From Planctomycetota bacterium (GTDB taxonomy: Bacteria > Planctomycetota > Planctomycetia > Pirellulales > JADFKK01): DNA of 60,921 nt. Shown one piece after another: positions 27,701-36,719 of the stretch (the first letter of the stretch is position 1; each line of letters starts with the position of its first letter). The DNA is taken from contig JADFKK010000007.1 of the NCBI GenBank assembly GCA_022564995.1, forward strand, positions 1 to 60,921, written 5' to 3'. Below the pieces are notes generated by a model. The model was not told where the DNA came from, searched no databases, and worked only from the letters and a program-made list of their open reading frames with translations. The position numbers and the translations under genes were made by a program.

Positions 27701-28912
27701 CATCCGGCTGGTGGGAGTCCATTTTTTCGACCGCCAATTCTTGATGAGATCCTCGACGCTCACGCCAGGTTTCGTGGCCGCCGGATCGACAAACCGCCCA
27801 CGACCGATTTGCACGGGCGGCTGCGGTTTGGCGGTTGCGGTCCCACTGGACGGCGAAGGCTGGAACAGTTCGCTGCTGCGCCAGGTGTCGTGCAATTGCA
27901 TCCGCTCTGTCTTCGCCGGAAAGCCGGGCCCCAGCATTAGGCCGTTGCGAGCGGGCGAGCCGAGACGCATGGGCCATGTTTTGCTGGCGGCCAGCACCGC
28001 ACCCGCGGAAATCTTATGCTCGGCGACGTCGGTCGTGACCAGTCGCAGCGCCAACTCTGAAACGCCGCCGCGGCCCAAACGGTTGAGCTGAGCCAAGGCG
28101 GCTTCGGCCGCCTCGCTGTCTCCCAGCCGGGCGTTGACCACGGCCAGACGCAGCAGCACCTGCTGCCGCGGAACCGACAGATCGGGATGTTCGCGGAGAA
28201 TTTTTTCAAAGTATCGATTGGCGCCGACGAAATCGCGACGCTCCATCAGCAGGCAGCCGAGTTGAAACGCCGCTTCGTCACCGTGGGCGCTGTTGAAATA
28301 TTTCCACACCGCCTCGGACAGCGCCTGTTCGGCGTCGCCGCCCCGAGCTTTTTCCAGCAGGCCCTGGGCCTTGCCATCGGCCGAAAGGCGGTAGATTTCC
28401 ATGCCTTCGGGCGGAAGCTTGCGGATCAATCGCTCGACCTCGTGGGCCACCGACCGATAGGGCTGGAACGGTCGGCTTCCCGTGCCGGGCCGCCAGTCAT
28501 CGATCAGGGGGGTCCACTGATCGTCGGGAAGCTTCATCAGGGCCATGGTTCGCTCGCCTTCACCTTCGCGCAGCCCTTCACGGCGAGCAACCTGATACTG
28601 ATCGTCGAGGGCCTGCTGCAGGGCCAAGGTGGCGAGGTCGAATCGATCATCGGCGATGTATTCGCTGGCGCGGCGAAGCAACCGGTCGACGTCGCTGTCG
28701 GTCGACAGCGAGGGGCCTTTGGGAAACGGCCCGTCATCATCATCCGTCGTGTCGGCAACTTGCGCGCGACCAAACGTGGCTAATTGGGCCGAGGCGTCGG
28801 GCAACGCAAGGCCCCACAGCGCAGCGACGACGACCGCCGCCGCCGAAGCCCGTCCAGTGACAATGATCCAACTCGCACCAGCGCGACGATCCTTGGCGTT
28901 TTGCGTGGTCAT
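24755..28912 (-). CDS. large secreted PQQ-like beta-propeller / HEAT-repeat protein
   Basis: About 1385 residues from the ATG at 28912, where AAAGAGA precedes and a basic-hydrophobic leader (WIIVTGRASAAAVVVAALWG) follows. It contains a helical TPR-like first third (RRASEYIADDRFDLATLAL), PQQ-type propeller blades (VFAVDGATGVIRWATRYQ, IFALDRRTGEPEYDP), HEAT repeats (LVAALGDNSDRVRIEASRGL) and a C-terminal NHL-like propeller (VRRLPNGNTLVVDEE, VQRLPNGNTLIVDN). It is likely a periplasmic or surface scaffold. The gene sits in the middle of a MoxR/VWA series, which is not its usual textbook place. No catalytic residue is recognised; PQQ binding is not implied. Confidence 0.85.
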   Translation of the reverse strand: MTTQNAKDRRAGASWIIVTGRASAAAVVVAALWGLALPDASAQLATFGRAQVADTTDDDDGPFPKGPSLSTDSDVDRLLRRASEYIADDRFDLATLALQQALDDQYQVARREGLREGEGERTMALMKLPDDQWTPLIDDWRPGTGSRPFQPYRSVAHEVERLIRKLPPEGMEIYRLSADGKAQGLLEKARGGDAEQALSEAVWKYFNSAHGDEAAFQLGCLLMERRDFVGANRYFEKILREHPDLSVPRQQVLLRLAVVNARLGDSEAAEAALAQLNRLGRGGVSELALRLVTTDVAEHKISAGAVLAASKTWPMRLGSPARNGLMLGPGFPAKTERMQLHDTWRSSELFQPSPSSGTATAKPQPPVQIGRGRFVDPAATKPGVSVEDLIKNWRSKKWTPTSRMLMEDGRIYVKSYHYPPKDEFVNKKKPRVLLMCYDAVSGERKWWKSWIFEDQQTQQPTNPNLRYYRAAPQVSGDKPSTRQEVALFGDHISHAMSMVDGVLYTLEGDPGRQTSVDQFQRFRSTTFGVVSNRLFAWEPKTKRDADGKLIAREGLIRWHRGGDRDPETGDELPVVFCAAPIPFGSRLIVPVRDAGSLWLYAIEPKQIDDETWEAPTVWKTLLCDEPPGGVKSFATVGVAARGSDVYVGSGAGVVFAVDGATGVIRWATRYQRTGVQGGTGVNVPGRTSGMNIEGFDVDTVIPFEGKLIVLPSDHKRIFALDRRTGEPEYDPPSDGFRHVLGTAGRWLVLGGADKIMGFDMKTGKREWTMAQADSEVVLGRGCVTAEGVFVPFSDMIVRIDLTSGRRISEMHVPETGDAPLGNLYSNGQRLFALGIDRILALSSIEQLIAQLNKQVTAGDPATQLAARSERMWLLAKMGSTDAAIADLRFLVAAEAKKTNPAAGLELLVRQIGVMQLTSKAGLDSFDLLMSTPGSWSEISPDGRQQRLAIIEAGLRAIGTSENSDTKSDARQHRREISLLLKLIAQDPPRHLLVAAQRVLRSTIRPDDASVIKEALKSENVSLRVSVVGALVTLDGAKAADTLVAALGDNSDRVRIEASRGLADVGDRRSLAAFVELLSSDDAIVRGKAVASLRAVSSQQFGFVPYAKPEARKPSVDKWRVWVEKEGPQAKLERSRDAIAVELGRLLIAIDGHDQLMELADDGTQTFLADDIRGASACQGLPNGYRLVASRKGRLIKVFDETDRLILNASVPGGPTSIERLKNEHILVACGTQVVEVDPAGRIIPVPMPKGTFLDARRVGEGRTLVAMLADGKGLIAEIDRSGEIVRKLAQAQRPVAVRRLPNGNTLVVDEEASEDGKGDAAQVVEYDPEGEVVWSKSGLTSPHDVQRLPNGNTLIVDNVGIKEFDPAGKLVWHRDIKMVRSAHRY

Positions 28913-28976
28913 GGTTGATCTCTTTTGTGTGAAATTGTCCGAAATTGTGAAATCGTAACCCGATGCGTAAGTTTTT

Positions 28977-29075
28977 AAGTTGCGCAAATCAGCCGCGGAG
29001 CGGCGGCATCAAATAGCCTGGGGCGTGAGCTAATTAAACTAAACTATTTTCCTCGCTTACGCTTCGGGTTAGGAT
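28977..29075. repeat. half copy of the 7168-7320 palindrome
   Basis: Positions 28977-29030 match the complement of 7266-7319 nearly base for base (AAGTTGCGCAAA, then GGAGCGGCGGCATCAAATAG). About 20 bp on, at 29053-29075, a shared flank CACGCTTCGGGYTAGGAT-like sequence also occurs at 7321-7345. The mate arm is missing here. Confidence 0.8.
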
Positions 29076-29078
29076 TTC

Positions 29079-31334
29079 CTACCTTCGCCGGCCAAATGCC
29101 CAGGCCATGAGTTGCTCGCCGCAGAGCACCAGCACGGCCGCTGCGAGAATCCATTTCCAAAGCTCGGACCAGCCGCTTTCATCGCCTTTTGCCAGCGAGT
29201 CGACGCCCTGCTGAATCGACACGTGTTCTTCTCCGATCGAGTCGGTTAGTTTTTCTCGGCTGACCCGCACCAACCGTCCCTCGTGCGGGTCGATGTTTGC
29301 GGCGAACAGCTTGACGTCTTTCGTTGAATCCGCTATCCGCGATAACTTCAACTGATAAAAACCGTGGCGCTGGGTCTTGGAGTAGATCAACTCGAGCGTC
29401 CGCCCGCTGGAGTCCGGATCAGACAACACCACTTCCTTTTCATTCGCAGGATCGGTGATCTCGACCTCGTCTTTGTATTTCGACGAATCCATCTGAATCT
29501 CGATCGGCAGTCCCACGATTGCGTTGCCGTCGTCCGAATCGCGGCGCGACATATAGTGAATCATGTCCTGAAACATGAACACGTAGCTCTGGTCGAGCGG
29601 CCAGTCACTCCAGCCGCGGTCGACGGTCGTGGTCAGCATCAGCACGCGTCCCTTGCCAAAAGATTTTTCCACCAGCGCCGGAGATTGGTCCGCGTCGGTC
29701 CAGTGGTTGACCACCGAGACGCCCTCGGGAATCGTGCCGTCTTCCGACAGCGACACGCTCCACCAGCGAAAGATTTTGACAAATTGAGTCACGATCCCCA
29801 AATCACCGGAGAATATCTTCATAACCGGGTGGTTCAAGCTGGCGGGCGTCGGATTGGCCCAGACCTTGTGCGTTTCGTCGCCTTGGCGTGCTTCGAGCTT
29901 GGCCGGCAGCAGCCCCGCACCGTCCTTGTATAACAGATCGTTATACGAATCCTTGTCGACCTGATCGCCCAGTGCGACGAACAGCCCGCCACCCTCGGCA
30001 ACCCACGCTTCGAGCGATTCAATCCGGTGTTCCGTTAATTTGTAGACGTTGCACAACAGCACGACGGCGTAATCGTCCAAGACGAGCGTGTCAAATTCGC
30101 TCTCGGCCATCACCTCGATCACGTTTCCCGACGGGTAATCGCCGGGGGGAGCCAAGGCGCGCTCAACGAAATAACTTTCCGTCTGCTCTTCGTCCGGCGA
30201 TGGGTCGCCGTCGACGATAAGGATTCGCCGTCCGACACTTACGCGGGCGGCATAATGCCGGCGGTTGTCGATCGGCAGGCGGTCAGCCCCGGAGAGCGCG
30301 GCCTCGACACGGACAGGGCCGGGGTCTTGGAAGACGTAACGGAACGTCTTCGTTTCGCTCGTTTGGGGGTCGATGTGTCCGATGGTTTCTTTGAGCGTGG
30401 TGCCGTCGCCAATGACTAACTCGATCTCGACCTCGTCGACTGGTCGCTCGCCGGCGTTGAACACGGTGACCTCAAACTCCGCTTCGACTCCCACGATCAC
30501 GGTATTGTTGGTCGGTTTGATGGAGGTGATGATCAGGTTTTCGACTTCGTCGCCGCCGATGTCCAACACGGCCACGCGCGGGGTCTTGTCACCTTCGTGC
30601 GAGATCTTTTCTGCGAGCCTTTTGACGACGCTGGAGATTTTCTCTTCCTCATCGACCTGTTCGGGCGAAACCCAATCTCCCTCGCGCAGATCGGTGATGA
30701 CGTAGACGGCATAGTTCGTCGCATCGCCCTTGCCCAGCAGCGATTTCTCGATGGCTTGGAGCGTCGCGTCCAGCTTGGCCCTGGTGTCGGACGGCGTGAT
30801 GCCGTTGACACGCTGTTCGATGTCGCCGAGGCTCTCTTCGGTCATCGGGCCGTCGTATAATTTGTGCTCGGGATCGGAGGTCAGGCGGATCGTGAGATAA
30901 TCGTCAGACGCCTTGGCCGCGGAGCGCGTGGCCAGCTCGATCACGGCACTCTTGGCAACTTCGAGACCTGTTTTCGTGGTCCCGGCGGCTTGCACGCGCA
31001 TGCTGGGCGAATCGTCAATCACCACGATGCGATGAACGCGAACGGAATCCATTCCTATTCTCGATAGGCTGTCGCTGTTCATAAAAGGCCGGGCCAGCAG
31101 CAGCCCCAGCAGCAAAATCGCCAGACAGCGCATCATCAGCAGCAGCAGGTTTTCCAGCAGAATGCGCCGGCGGTTGCGACGATTCGCCTCGAGCAGAAAC
31201 TCCATCGCGGCCCAGTCGACGATTTTGAACTTTCGCCGATTGAGCAGATGAATGATGATCGGCACCGAAATCGCCGCCGCCCCGGCAAGGAACAGCCCGG
31301 GATTCGTCATAAAGCCGCTAAAGAACTGGAGCAT
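29079..31334 (-). CDS. BatA/VWA domain membrane protein
   Basis: 751 residues. The N-terminus is a BatA-type two-helix module: FLAGAAAISVPIIIHLLNRR near 16-35, then a helix at about 60-80 with LENLLLLMMRCLAILLL. A VWA domain with MIDAS-like VVIDDSPSMRVQ (about 107-118) follows, then a CARDB-like beta region (VGVEAEFEVTVFNAGERPVDEV) and an amidotransferase-like part (ILIVDGDPSPDE). A final transmembrane helix closes the protein (WILAAAVLVLCGEQLM). BatA proteins work with MoxR ATPases and DUF58 proteins; both genes lie directly upstream. Confidence 0.88.
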   Translation of the reverse strand: MLQFFSGFMTNPGLFLAGAAAISVPIIIHLLNRRKFKIVDWAAMEFLLEANRRNRRRILLENLLLLMMRCLAILLLGLLLARPFMNSDSLSRIGMDSVRVHRIVVIDDSPSMRVQAAGTTKTGLEVAKSAVIELATRSAAKASDDYLTIRLTSDPEHKLYDGPMTEESLGDIEQRVNGITPSDTRAKLDATLQAIEKSLLGKGDATNYAVYVITDLREGDWVSPEQVDEEEKISSVVKRLAEKISHEGDKTPRVAVLDIGGDEVENLIITSIKPTNNTVIVGVEAEFEVTVFNAGERPVDEVEIELVIGDGTTLKETIGHIDPQTSETKTFRYVFQDPGPVRVEAALSGADRLPIDNRRHYAARVSVGRRILIVDGDPSPDEEQTESYFVERALAPPGDYPSGNVIEVMAESEFDTLVLDDYAVVLLCNVYKLTEHRIESLEAWVAEGGGLFVALGDQVDKDSYNDLLYKDGAGLLPAKLEARQGDETHKVWANPTPASLNHPVMKIFSGDLGIVTQFVKIFRWWSVSLSEDGTIPEGVSVVNHWTDADQSPALVEKSFGKGRVLMLTTTVDRGWSDWPLDQSYVFMFQDMIHYMSRRDSDDGNAIVGLPIEIQMDSSKYKDEVEITDPANEKEVVLSDPDSSGRTLELIYSKTQRHGFYQLKLSRIADSTKDVKLFAANIDPHEGRLVRVSREKLTDSIGEEHVSIQQGVDSLAKGDESGWSELWKWILAAAVLVLCGEQLMAWAFGRRR

Positions 31335-31414
31335 CTCGCGGTCGTCCTCACTGGGTCAGTTTCTGTCCCCGGTCTTGCCCACCGAGCTTGACGGCAGCAC
31401 GTCGTCTTGAAAAC

Positions 31415-32344
31415 CTAAAAGCGGTGTTTCATCCTTGATGTGCGCTGGCGAAACGCCAAATAACTCGACAGCGCCGCGTCCAGCGGTTCCTTGGTGTTTA
31501 GCAGCACGTAATCGATTCCGTTGACCGAGCAGGCCTTGCGCACCGCCTGGCGAAAACGATCGACCGTCTCCAGGTAGCTCTTGCGCAGTGCCCGCGGCTC
31601 GATGTGCAGATCGATGTCCATCTCCAGCCCACGAAACAGCGTGTTGTCCTGAAACGGAAAGGTCAACTCGTCGTCGTGCATGACGTGAAACACAACCACC
31701 TCGTGCCGCGCGTGGCGAAAATTCTGCAAAGACTTCTCCAGCGTCGGCAGGTCGACGAACAGATCCGAAATCAACATCACCATGCCGCGCTTGCCGATTT
31801 GCTGGATCAGATCGCGAAACACGTTACCCACGTCGGTCTTGTCATCCGGCTCGGTTTGCTGCAGCTCGTGCATGATCAGCTTGCGATGGCTGGGATGCGT
31901 GCTGGCCGGCAAGTTACGCTGAATCTGCGTGTTAAACGTCACCAGCCCCACCGCGTCTTGCTGCTGCTGCATGAAGTGGGCCATGCAGGCCGCCAGCGTG
32001 GCGCCGTAATCGAACTTGCTCATGCCCGGCCGGTCGACGCCGCTGCCGTAGCGCATCGACTTGCTGCAGTCGAGCAGCATCGTACACTTCAGATTCGTCT
32101 CTTCCTCGTATTGCTTAATGTACAGCCGGTCGGTCTTCGACCAAACTTTCCAGTCCAGATGCCGCAGCTCATCGCCCGGCGAGTATTCCCGATGCGTGGC
32201 AAATTCCACCGCAAAGCCATGATACGGGCTGCGATGTTGCCCGGTCATAAACCCCTCGACCACCAGCCGAGCGCGCACGTCGAGCTTCTTGATCTTGTCC
32301 AAGACCAGCGGATCGAGATAGTTTTTTCCTTCGGTCGCGACCAT
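31415..32344 (-). CDS. DUF58 domain-containing protein
   Basis: 309 residues, no signal peptide. The DUF58 signature is clear: YSPGDELRHLDWKVWSKTDR near 70-90, then LYIKQYEEETNLKCTMLLDC, with a VWA-like DCSKSM site. DUF58 proteins act with MoxR ATPases as a putative chaperone pair for assembly of membrane complexes. It lies between the MoxR gene (86-bp gap containing a REP-like palindrome) and the BatA gene (80-bp gap). Confidence 0.92.
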   Translation of the reverse strand: MVATEGKNYLDPLVLDKIKKLDVRARLVVEGFMTGQHRSPYHGFAVEFATHREYSPGDELRHLDWKVWSKTDRLYIKQYEEETNLKCTMLLDCSKSMRYGSGVDRPGMSKFDYGATLAACMAHFMQQQQDAVGLVTFNTQIQRNLPASTHPSHRKLIMHELQQTEPDDKTDVGNVFRDLIQQIGKRGMVMLISDLFVDLPTLEKSLQNFRHARHEVVVFHVMHDDELTFPFQDNTLFRGLEMDIDLHIEPRALRKSYLETVDRFRQAVRKACSVNGIDYVLLNTKEPLDAALSSYLAFRQRTSRMKHRF

Positions 32345-32387
32345 GTGGGAAGTTGGGATTTATGATTGGTGATTGATGATTTGGGAT

Positions 32388-32412
32388 TGTAAAGCCGCGA
32401 CCAGTGGTCGCG
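32388..32412 (+). repeat. REP-like palindrome, copy 2 of 3
   Basis: Same 25 nt as 983-1007, with the CGCGACCAGTGGTCGCG core, here in the gap between the MoxR and DUF58 genes. Confidence 0.85.
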
Positions 32413-32430
32413 CCGGATGCTGCCCGCTGG

Positions 32431-33501
<1,071 letters not shown>

Positions 33502-33571
33502 TCAAACCTCGCGGGGTTAATAAACTCTAGGGTGATGATTTACGGGGATGACGGTGGTTCGTGATGCATGT

Positions 33572-34726
33572 CTACCGCTGAAAAACGGGCAGAAAGCCGT
33601 AGGGGAGCTGCAAGCTAACGATGGCGATCGCGGTTCCGTAAGAAGGACCGACGCCGTCGCCGTTCCAACTGCCGGCGGTTTGCCCCTGCGACTTGTCCTG
33701 CAACGCGAGCAGGTCTTTTCGCAGCATGGGATAAAACAATTCCCAGTTCTTGTTCTCCTTGGTGCTGCTGAGATACATCCCCTGGGAAGCATAAAAGAGC
33801 GCGTAATAGCGATGCCCCCCGCCGAGGCTCGTCCCGCTGGAGCGGATCATCTTGACCATGTACTTGAGCGCCTTCTTGGCGACCGGATGGTCGGGCTGTC
33901 CGGCATTGTACATCGTGGCCACGGCCGCCGCCGTGATGGCCGGCCGGCTCCCGCCAGATCCGACACGATAGCTGATGCCACCGTCGGAATTCGAACTCTT
34001 GTCGATATAGTCCATCGCCCGTTTGCGAACGGACGACGGCACCCTGATGCCCGCGTTGCGACAGGCCTTCAGGCCGTGAATCTGTGTCACGGTGACCGAG
34101 CCTTCGTCGCTGTGCGCGGTCGGCTGATAATACCAGCCGCCGGCGGCCGATTGACTCTTAGTCGTCAGGACGATGGCCTTCTCCAACACCCTCTTGATCT
34201 CCTTTTGCTTGGACGTATCGCGCTCCATCCCGTAAACCTCGGCCAGAAACAACATGGCGAAGCCGTGGCCGTGCATGACGCTGCGCTCTTCCCCGACATT
34301 GGCGATCAGCCCGTTGCGATTGCGCTTGGCCGTCTTGAGCAGAAAATCCCGGGCGCGGCTCACATTCGACGAGTACTTGCCCTCGACGGGTGTATTGCCC
34401 GCCGACAAGAACGCCAAGCCCGCCAGGGCCGTCATGGCCGTTGGATATCCACCGCCGTAGCCGCGTCCGCTTCGCCAAGATCCGTCCGCACGCTCCTGCG
34501 TGCGGGCCAGGTAGGCCAAGCCTCGCTTGACCGCCGTCTCGACCTCAGCGGTGACCATGTGGGGCCGCCCGAGGTTACGCTTGGGCACAGAGAGCTTGGG
34601 GCCCTCCGCTTGAGCCAAGGCGAACGAGGGCGCCGCGGCCAGCAGCAAGAGCAGGCAGGCCGTTGTTAATGTTGGTTTGATACGCAGCGAACCGACGGGG
34701 CGTTTCAGGGAGATTGGCATCCGCAT
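33572..34726 (-). CDS. prenyltransferase/squalene cyclase-like alpha-toroid secreted protein
   Basis: 384 residues from the ATG at 34726 (AAGGAG nine bases upstream). A signal peptide (ACLLLLLAAAPSFALAQA) precedes repeated helical-barrel units with QXXXGSW-like motifs: YLARTQERADGSWRSG, TTKSQSAAGGWYYQ, and a final QTAGSWNGDGVGPSYGTAIA. This is the terpene-cyclase/prenyltransferase alpha-alpha barrel. The DXDD motif of a real squalene-hopene cyclase is not seen, and its export argues against terpenoid synthesis. It may lead the MoxR series, whose ATPase gene starts 70 bp later. Three relatives lie at 38141-41944. Confidence 0.83.
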   Translation of the reverse strand: MRMPISLKRPVGSLRIKPTLTTACLLLLLAAAPSFALAQAEGPKLSVPKRNLGRPHMVTAEVETAVKRGLAYLARTQERADGSWRSGRGYGGGYPTAMTALAGLAFLSAGNTPVEGKYSSNVSRARDFLLKTAKRNRNGLIANVGEERSVMHGHGFAMLFLAEVYGMERDTSKQKEIKRVLEKAIVLTTKSQSAAGGWYYQPTAHSDEGSVTVTQIHGLKACRNAGIRVPSSVRKRAMDYIDKSSNSDGGISYRVGSGGSRPAITAAAVATMYNAGQPDHPVAKKALKYMVKMIRSSGTSLGGGHRYYALFYASQGMYLSSTKENKNWELFYPMLRKDLLALQDKSQGQTAGSWNGDGVGPSYGTAIAIVSLQLPYGFLPVFQR

Positions 34727-35490
34727 CCATATTTCTCCTTCGTACGGGCCGACAGGCAGGGCACCTGTCCGGCGGTGTGCGATACAGGGACGAACCATTC
34801 AGACTTATCGCCACGCAGACGGTTCGGACAAAGCAACTTATAAGTCCGTGCAATCGCCATAAACCGCCATTATACACCAAGTTATCACCATTACCAGACG
34901 CAACAGCCCCGCCGCCAAACATGACGCCAAACAGCAATACCGCTGGTCTCACGTTTGAGCGGCAGCGCTATTGGCCAACGGTTGGACGCTTTGGGCCGAG
35001 GTTTAGTTCAAACAACCCGAATGTAAAATCTGCGTAACATATCCGGGCAATAGGATTGATACCGCTTGGAGACGATCGACCAAGATGCTCACCTGGGGGG
35101 TAATAACGGCCCAAACACCCGACGTCGAGCCCCAGCGCCGCTGGAACGACGGTCCCGACGGCCTCCTACAGACTATCATAGGCGGAATTACCAGCGGCCT
35201 TACGGCCGCCGCTCGCCAGGGGCGGTATAATTCCGAAGCTGTTTTTGAGGCGGTCCTACGGCAACCCTCCGTCTGGCCGAGGTGGCCGGACTTTACACGG
35301 GCCGTTTCGTAGAACAAAATAGAGCGATCAGGTAACCTAGTGGCAGCCGCCGGTTTCGCGAGCGCGGAACCGCGGGGGTGCTGCGCGCGTCTACAGGTTG
35401 CGAGGATCGGCGGCATCCTGTGTCGCAGAGCGTCAGTTCCAGCAGCTTACATCCACAGCTCTCATCTCGAGGCCCAAAGAGGGGAATTCC
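34727..35490. other. divergent intergenic region with one nested palindrome
   Basis: About 760 bp between two divergent genes. It must contain both promoters, but no convincing -35/-10 pair is seen. The only structure noted is the palindrome at 35183-35235. Open frames here are short and lack coding character. Confidence 0.55.
35183..35235. repeat. nested palindrome
   Basis: Outer arms CGGAATTA (35183-35190) and TAATTCCG (35228-35235) enclose an inner GCGGCC-TTAC-GGCCGC hairpin (35194-35209). Likely an interspersed non-coding palindrome. Confidence 0.65.
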
Positions 35491-36624
35491 ATGAAACGCT
35501 TTTACCCCGTGTTCGCCGCGTCGCTGAGCGTCTCGGTAGCCGCAGCCCTGCTGCTTCCGCCGATCAACGCCGAGCAGAAATTCGCCCTACAATTCAAGGA
35601 CAAAATCGCAGAGAAGGTCGCGGTCAAGGCAGACGACTCGACCACGAAAACCGGCGGCGCTACGCCGGTCGCGGTGCCCACGGCCTCGCGGAAGCTTTCC
35701 GACACCATTCAATTTCACATGCCCGGCGGCGACGTATTGGTGGGGAAAATGTTGGCCAAGCAGATTACCGTGGCCACCGAATTCGGCACGCTGACAATTC
35801 CCACCTCGCAGATTCGCAGCTTTGTGCCGGGGCTTAGCAGCCGGCCGGAATTACTCAAAGAAATCGAGGACTTGATCGCCAAGCTCGGCTCGGATGACAG
35901 CGCCGAGCGAGATCGGGCCCACAAGGATTTGGCTGCCTTGGGCGACGATGACGGCCATAAGGTGGAAGGTGAACTGCGAAGAAACAAGGGCGACGCCAAT
36001 GCCGATCGGGCAAAACACATATCCACACTGCTCTCGGAGTTCGAGAAGAAACAGACCGCTGCCGAGCAACTTGGCGAGGGTGTCACCCAGGTTTGGGTTC
36101 GCGAGGATACGGTGGTGACGACCGACTTTACGGTCGTCGGCAAGATCTCGCCAACCACGTTTCAGATCAACACCCAATACGGCACGCTGACGGTCGCTTT
36201 GGCCAAGATCGATCACGCGGTCCGCGCCGGCCAGGGCCGCGAGGAATTCACCAAGATCGTCGACGTAAGCGGCCAGCACCTGATGCAGCGCGGCTATAAA
36301 AAATCGACGATTCAGGTGCAGCAAGGCGATCAGGTCAGCGTGACCGCCAGCGGCCAGATCACCATGTCGCCTTGGGGCAGCAGCACCCGCAGCACGCCCG
36401 ACGGTTCGAACAATTGGGGCCAGTACCAGGGTTTTCCGGCCGGCTGTTTGGTGGCCAAGATCGGCAACAACGGCAAGCCGTTTCGGGTCGGCTCGAATCT
36501 GAAGTTCAAGGCCAAGAAGTCGGGCACGATCTACTTCGGCATCGCCATGAGCAGCGGCCAAGCCTCGTCGGCGTTCCCGGGGTCGTACAAGGTGAAAACG
36601 AAGGTTACGCCGGTTAAACAATGA
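35491..36624 (+). CDS. secreted protein with LecA-like C-terminal domain (tandem copy 1)
   Basis: 377 residues from the ATG at 35491, preceded by AGAGGGG, with a signal peptide (FAASLSVSVAAALLLPP). The middle has a short beta module (FHMPGGDVLVGKMLAKQITV) and a helical segment of HEAT-like character. The C-terminal third resembles the galactose-binding LecA/PA-IL fold: IQVQQGDQVSVTASGQITM, then GCLVAKIGNNGKPFRVGSNL and YFGIAMS...FPGSYKVKTKV. Whether the Ca-binding residues are kept cannot be judged. The next gene is a clear paralogue, starting about 95 bp downstream on the same strand. A secreted carbohydrate-binding function is inferred. Confidence 0.78.
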   Translation: MKRFYPVFAASLSVSVAAALLLPPINAEQKFALQFKDKIAEKVAVKADDSTTKTGGATPVAVPTASRKLSDTIQFHMPGGDVLVGKMLAKQITVATEFGTLTIPTSQIRSFVPGLSSRPELLKEIEDLIAKLGSDDSAERDRAHKDLAALGDDDGHKVEGELRRNKGDANADRAKHISTLLSEFEKKQTAAEQLGEGVTQVWVREDTVVTTDFTVVGKISPTTFQINTQYGTLTVALAKIDHAVRAGQGREEFTKIVDVSGQHLMQRGYKKSTIQVQQGDQVSVTASGQITMSPWGSSTRSTPDGSNNWGQYQGFPAGCLVAKIGNNGKPFRVGSNLKFKAKKSGTIYFGIAMSSGQASSAFPGSYKVKTKVTPVKQ

Positions 36625-36719
36625 GAGAACGATACTCGTTCGGCCGCGCGGTAGGTTTTCGTTAGCTGTTTTAGCTGTTGGCGATTAGCTGTTAGCCATT
36701 AGAAAAAGGGTGGGTTCCG

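Noticed and set aside
24755..28912. PQQ-dependent dehydrogenase
   Set aside because: Propeller blades look like the PQQ-like repeat family, but no dehydrogenase active-site residues or haem motif were recognised.
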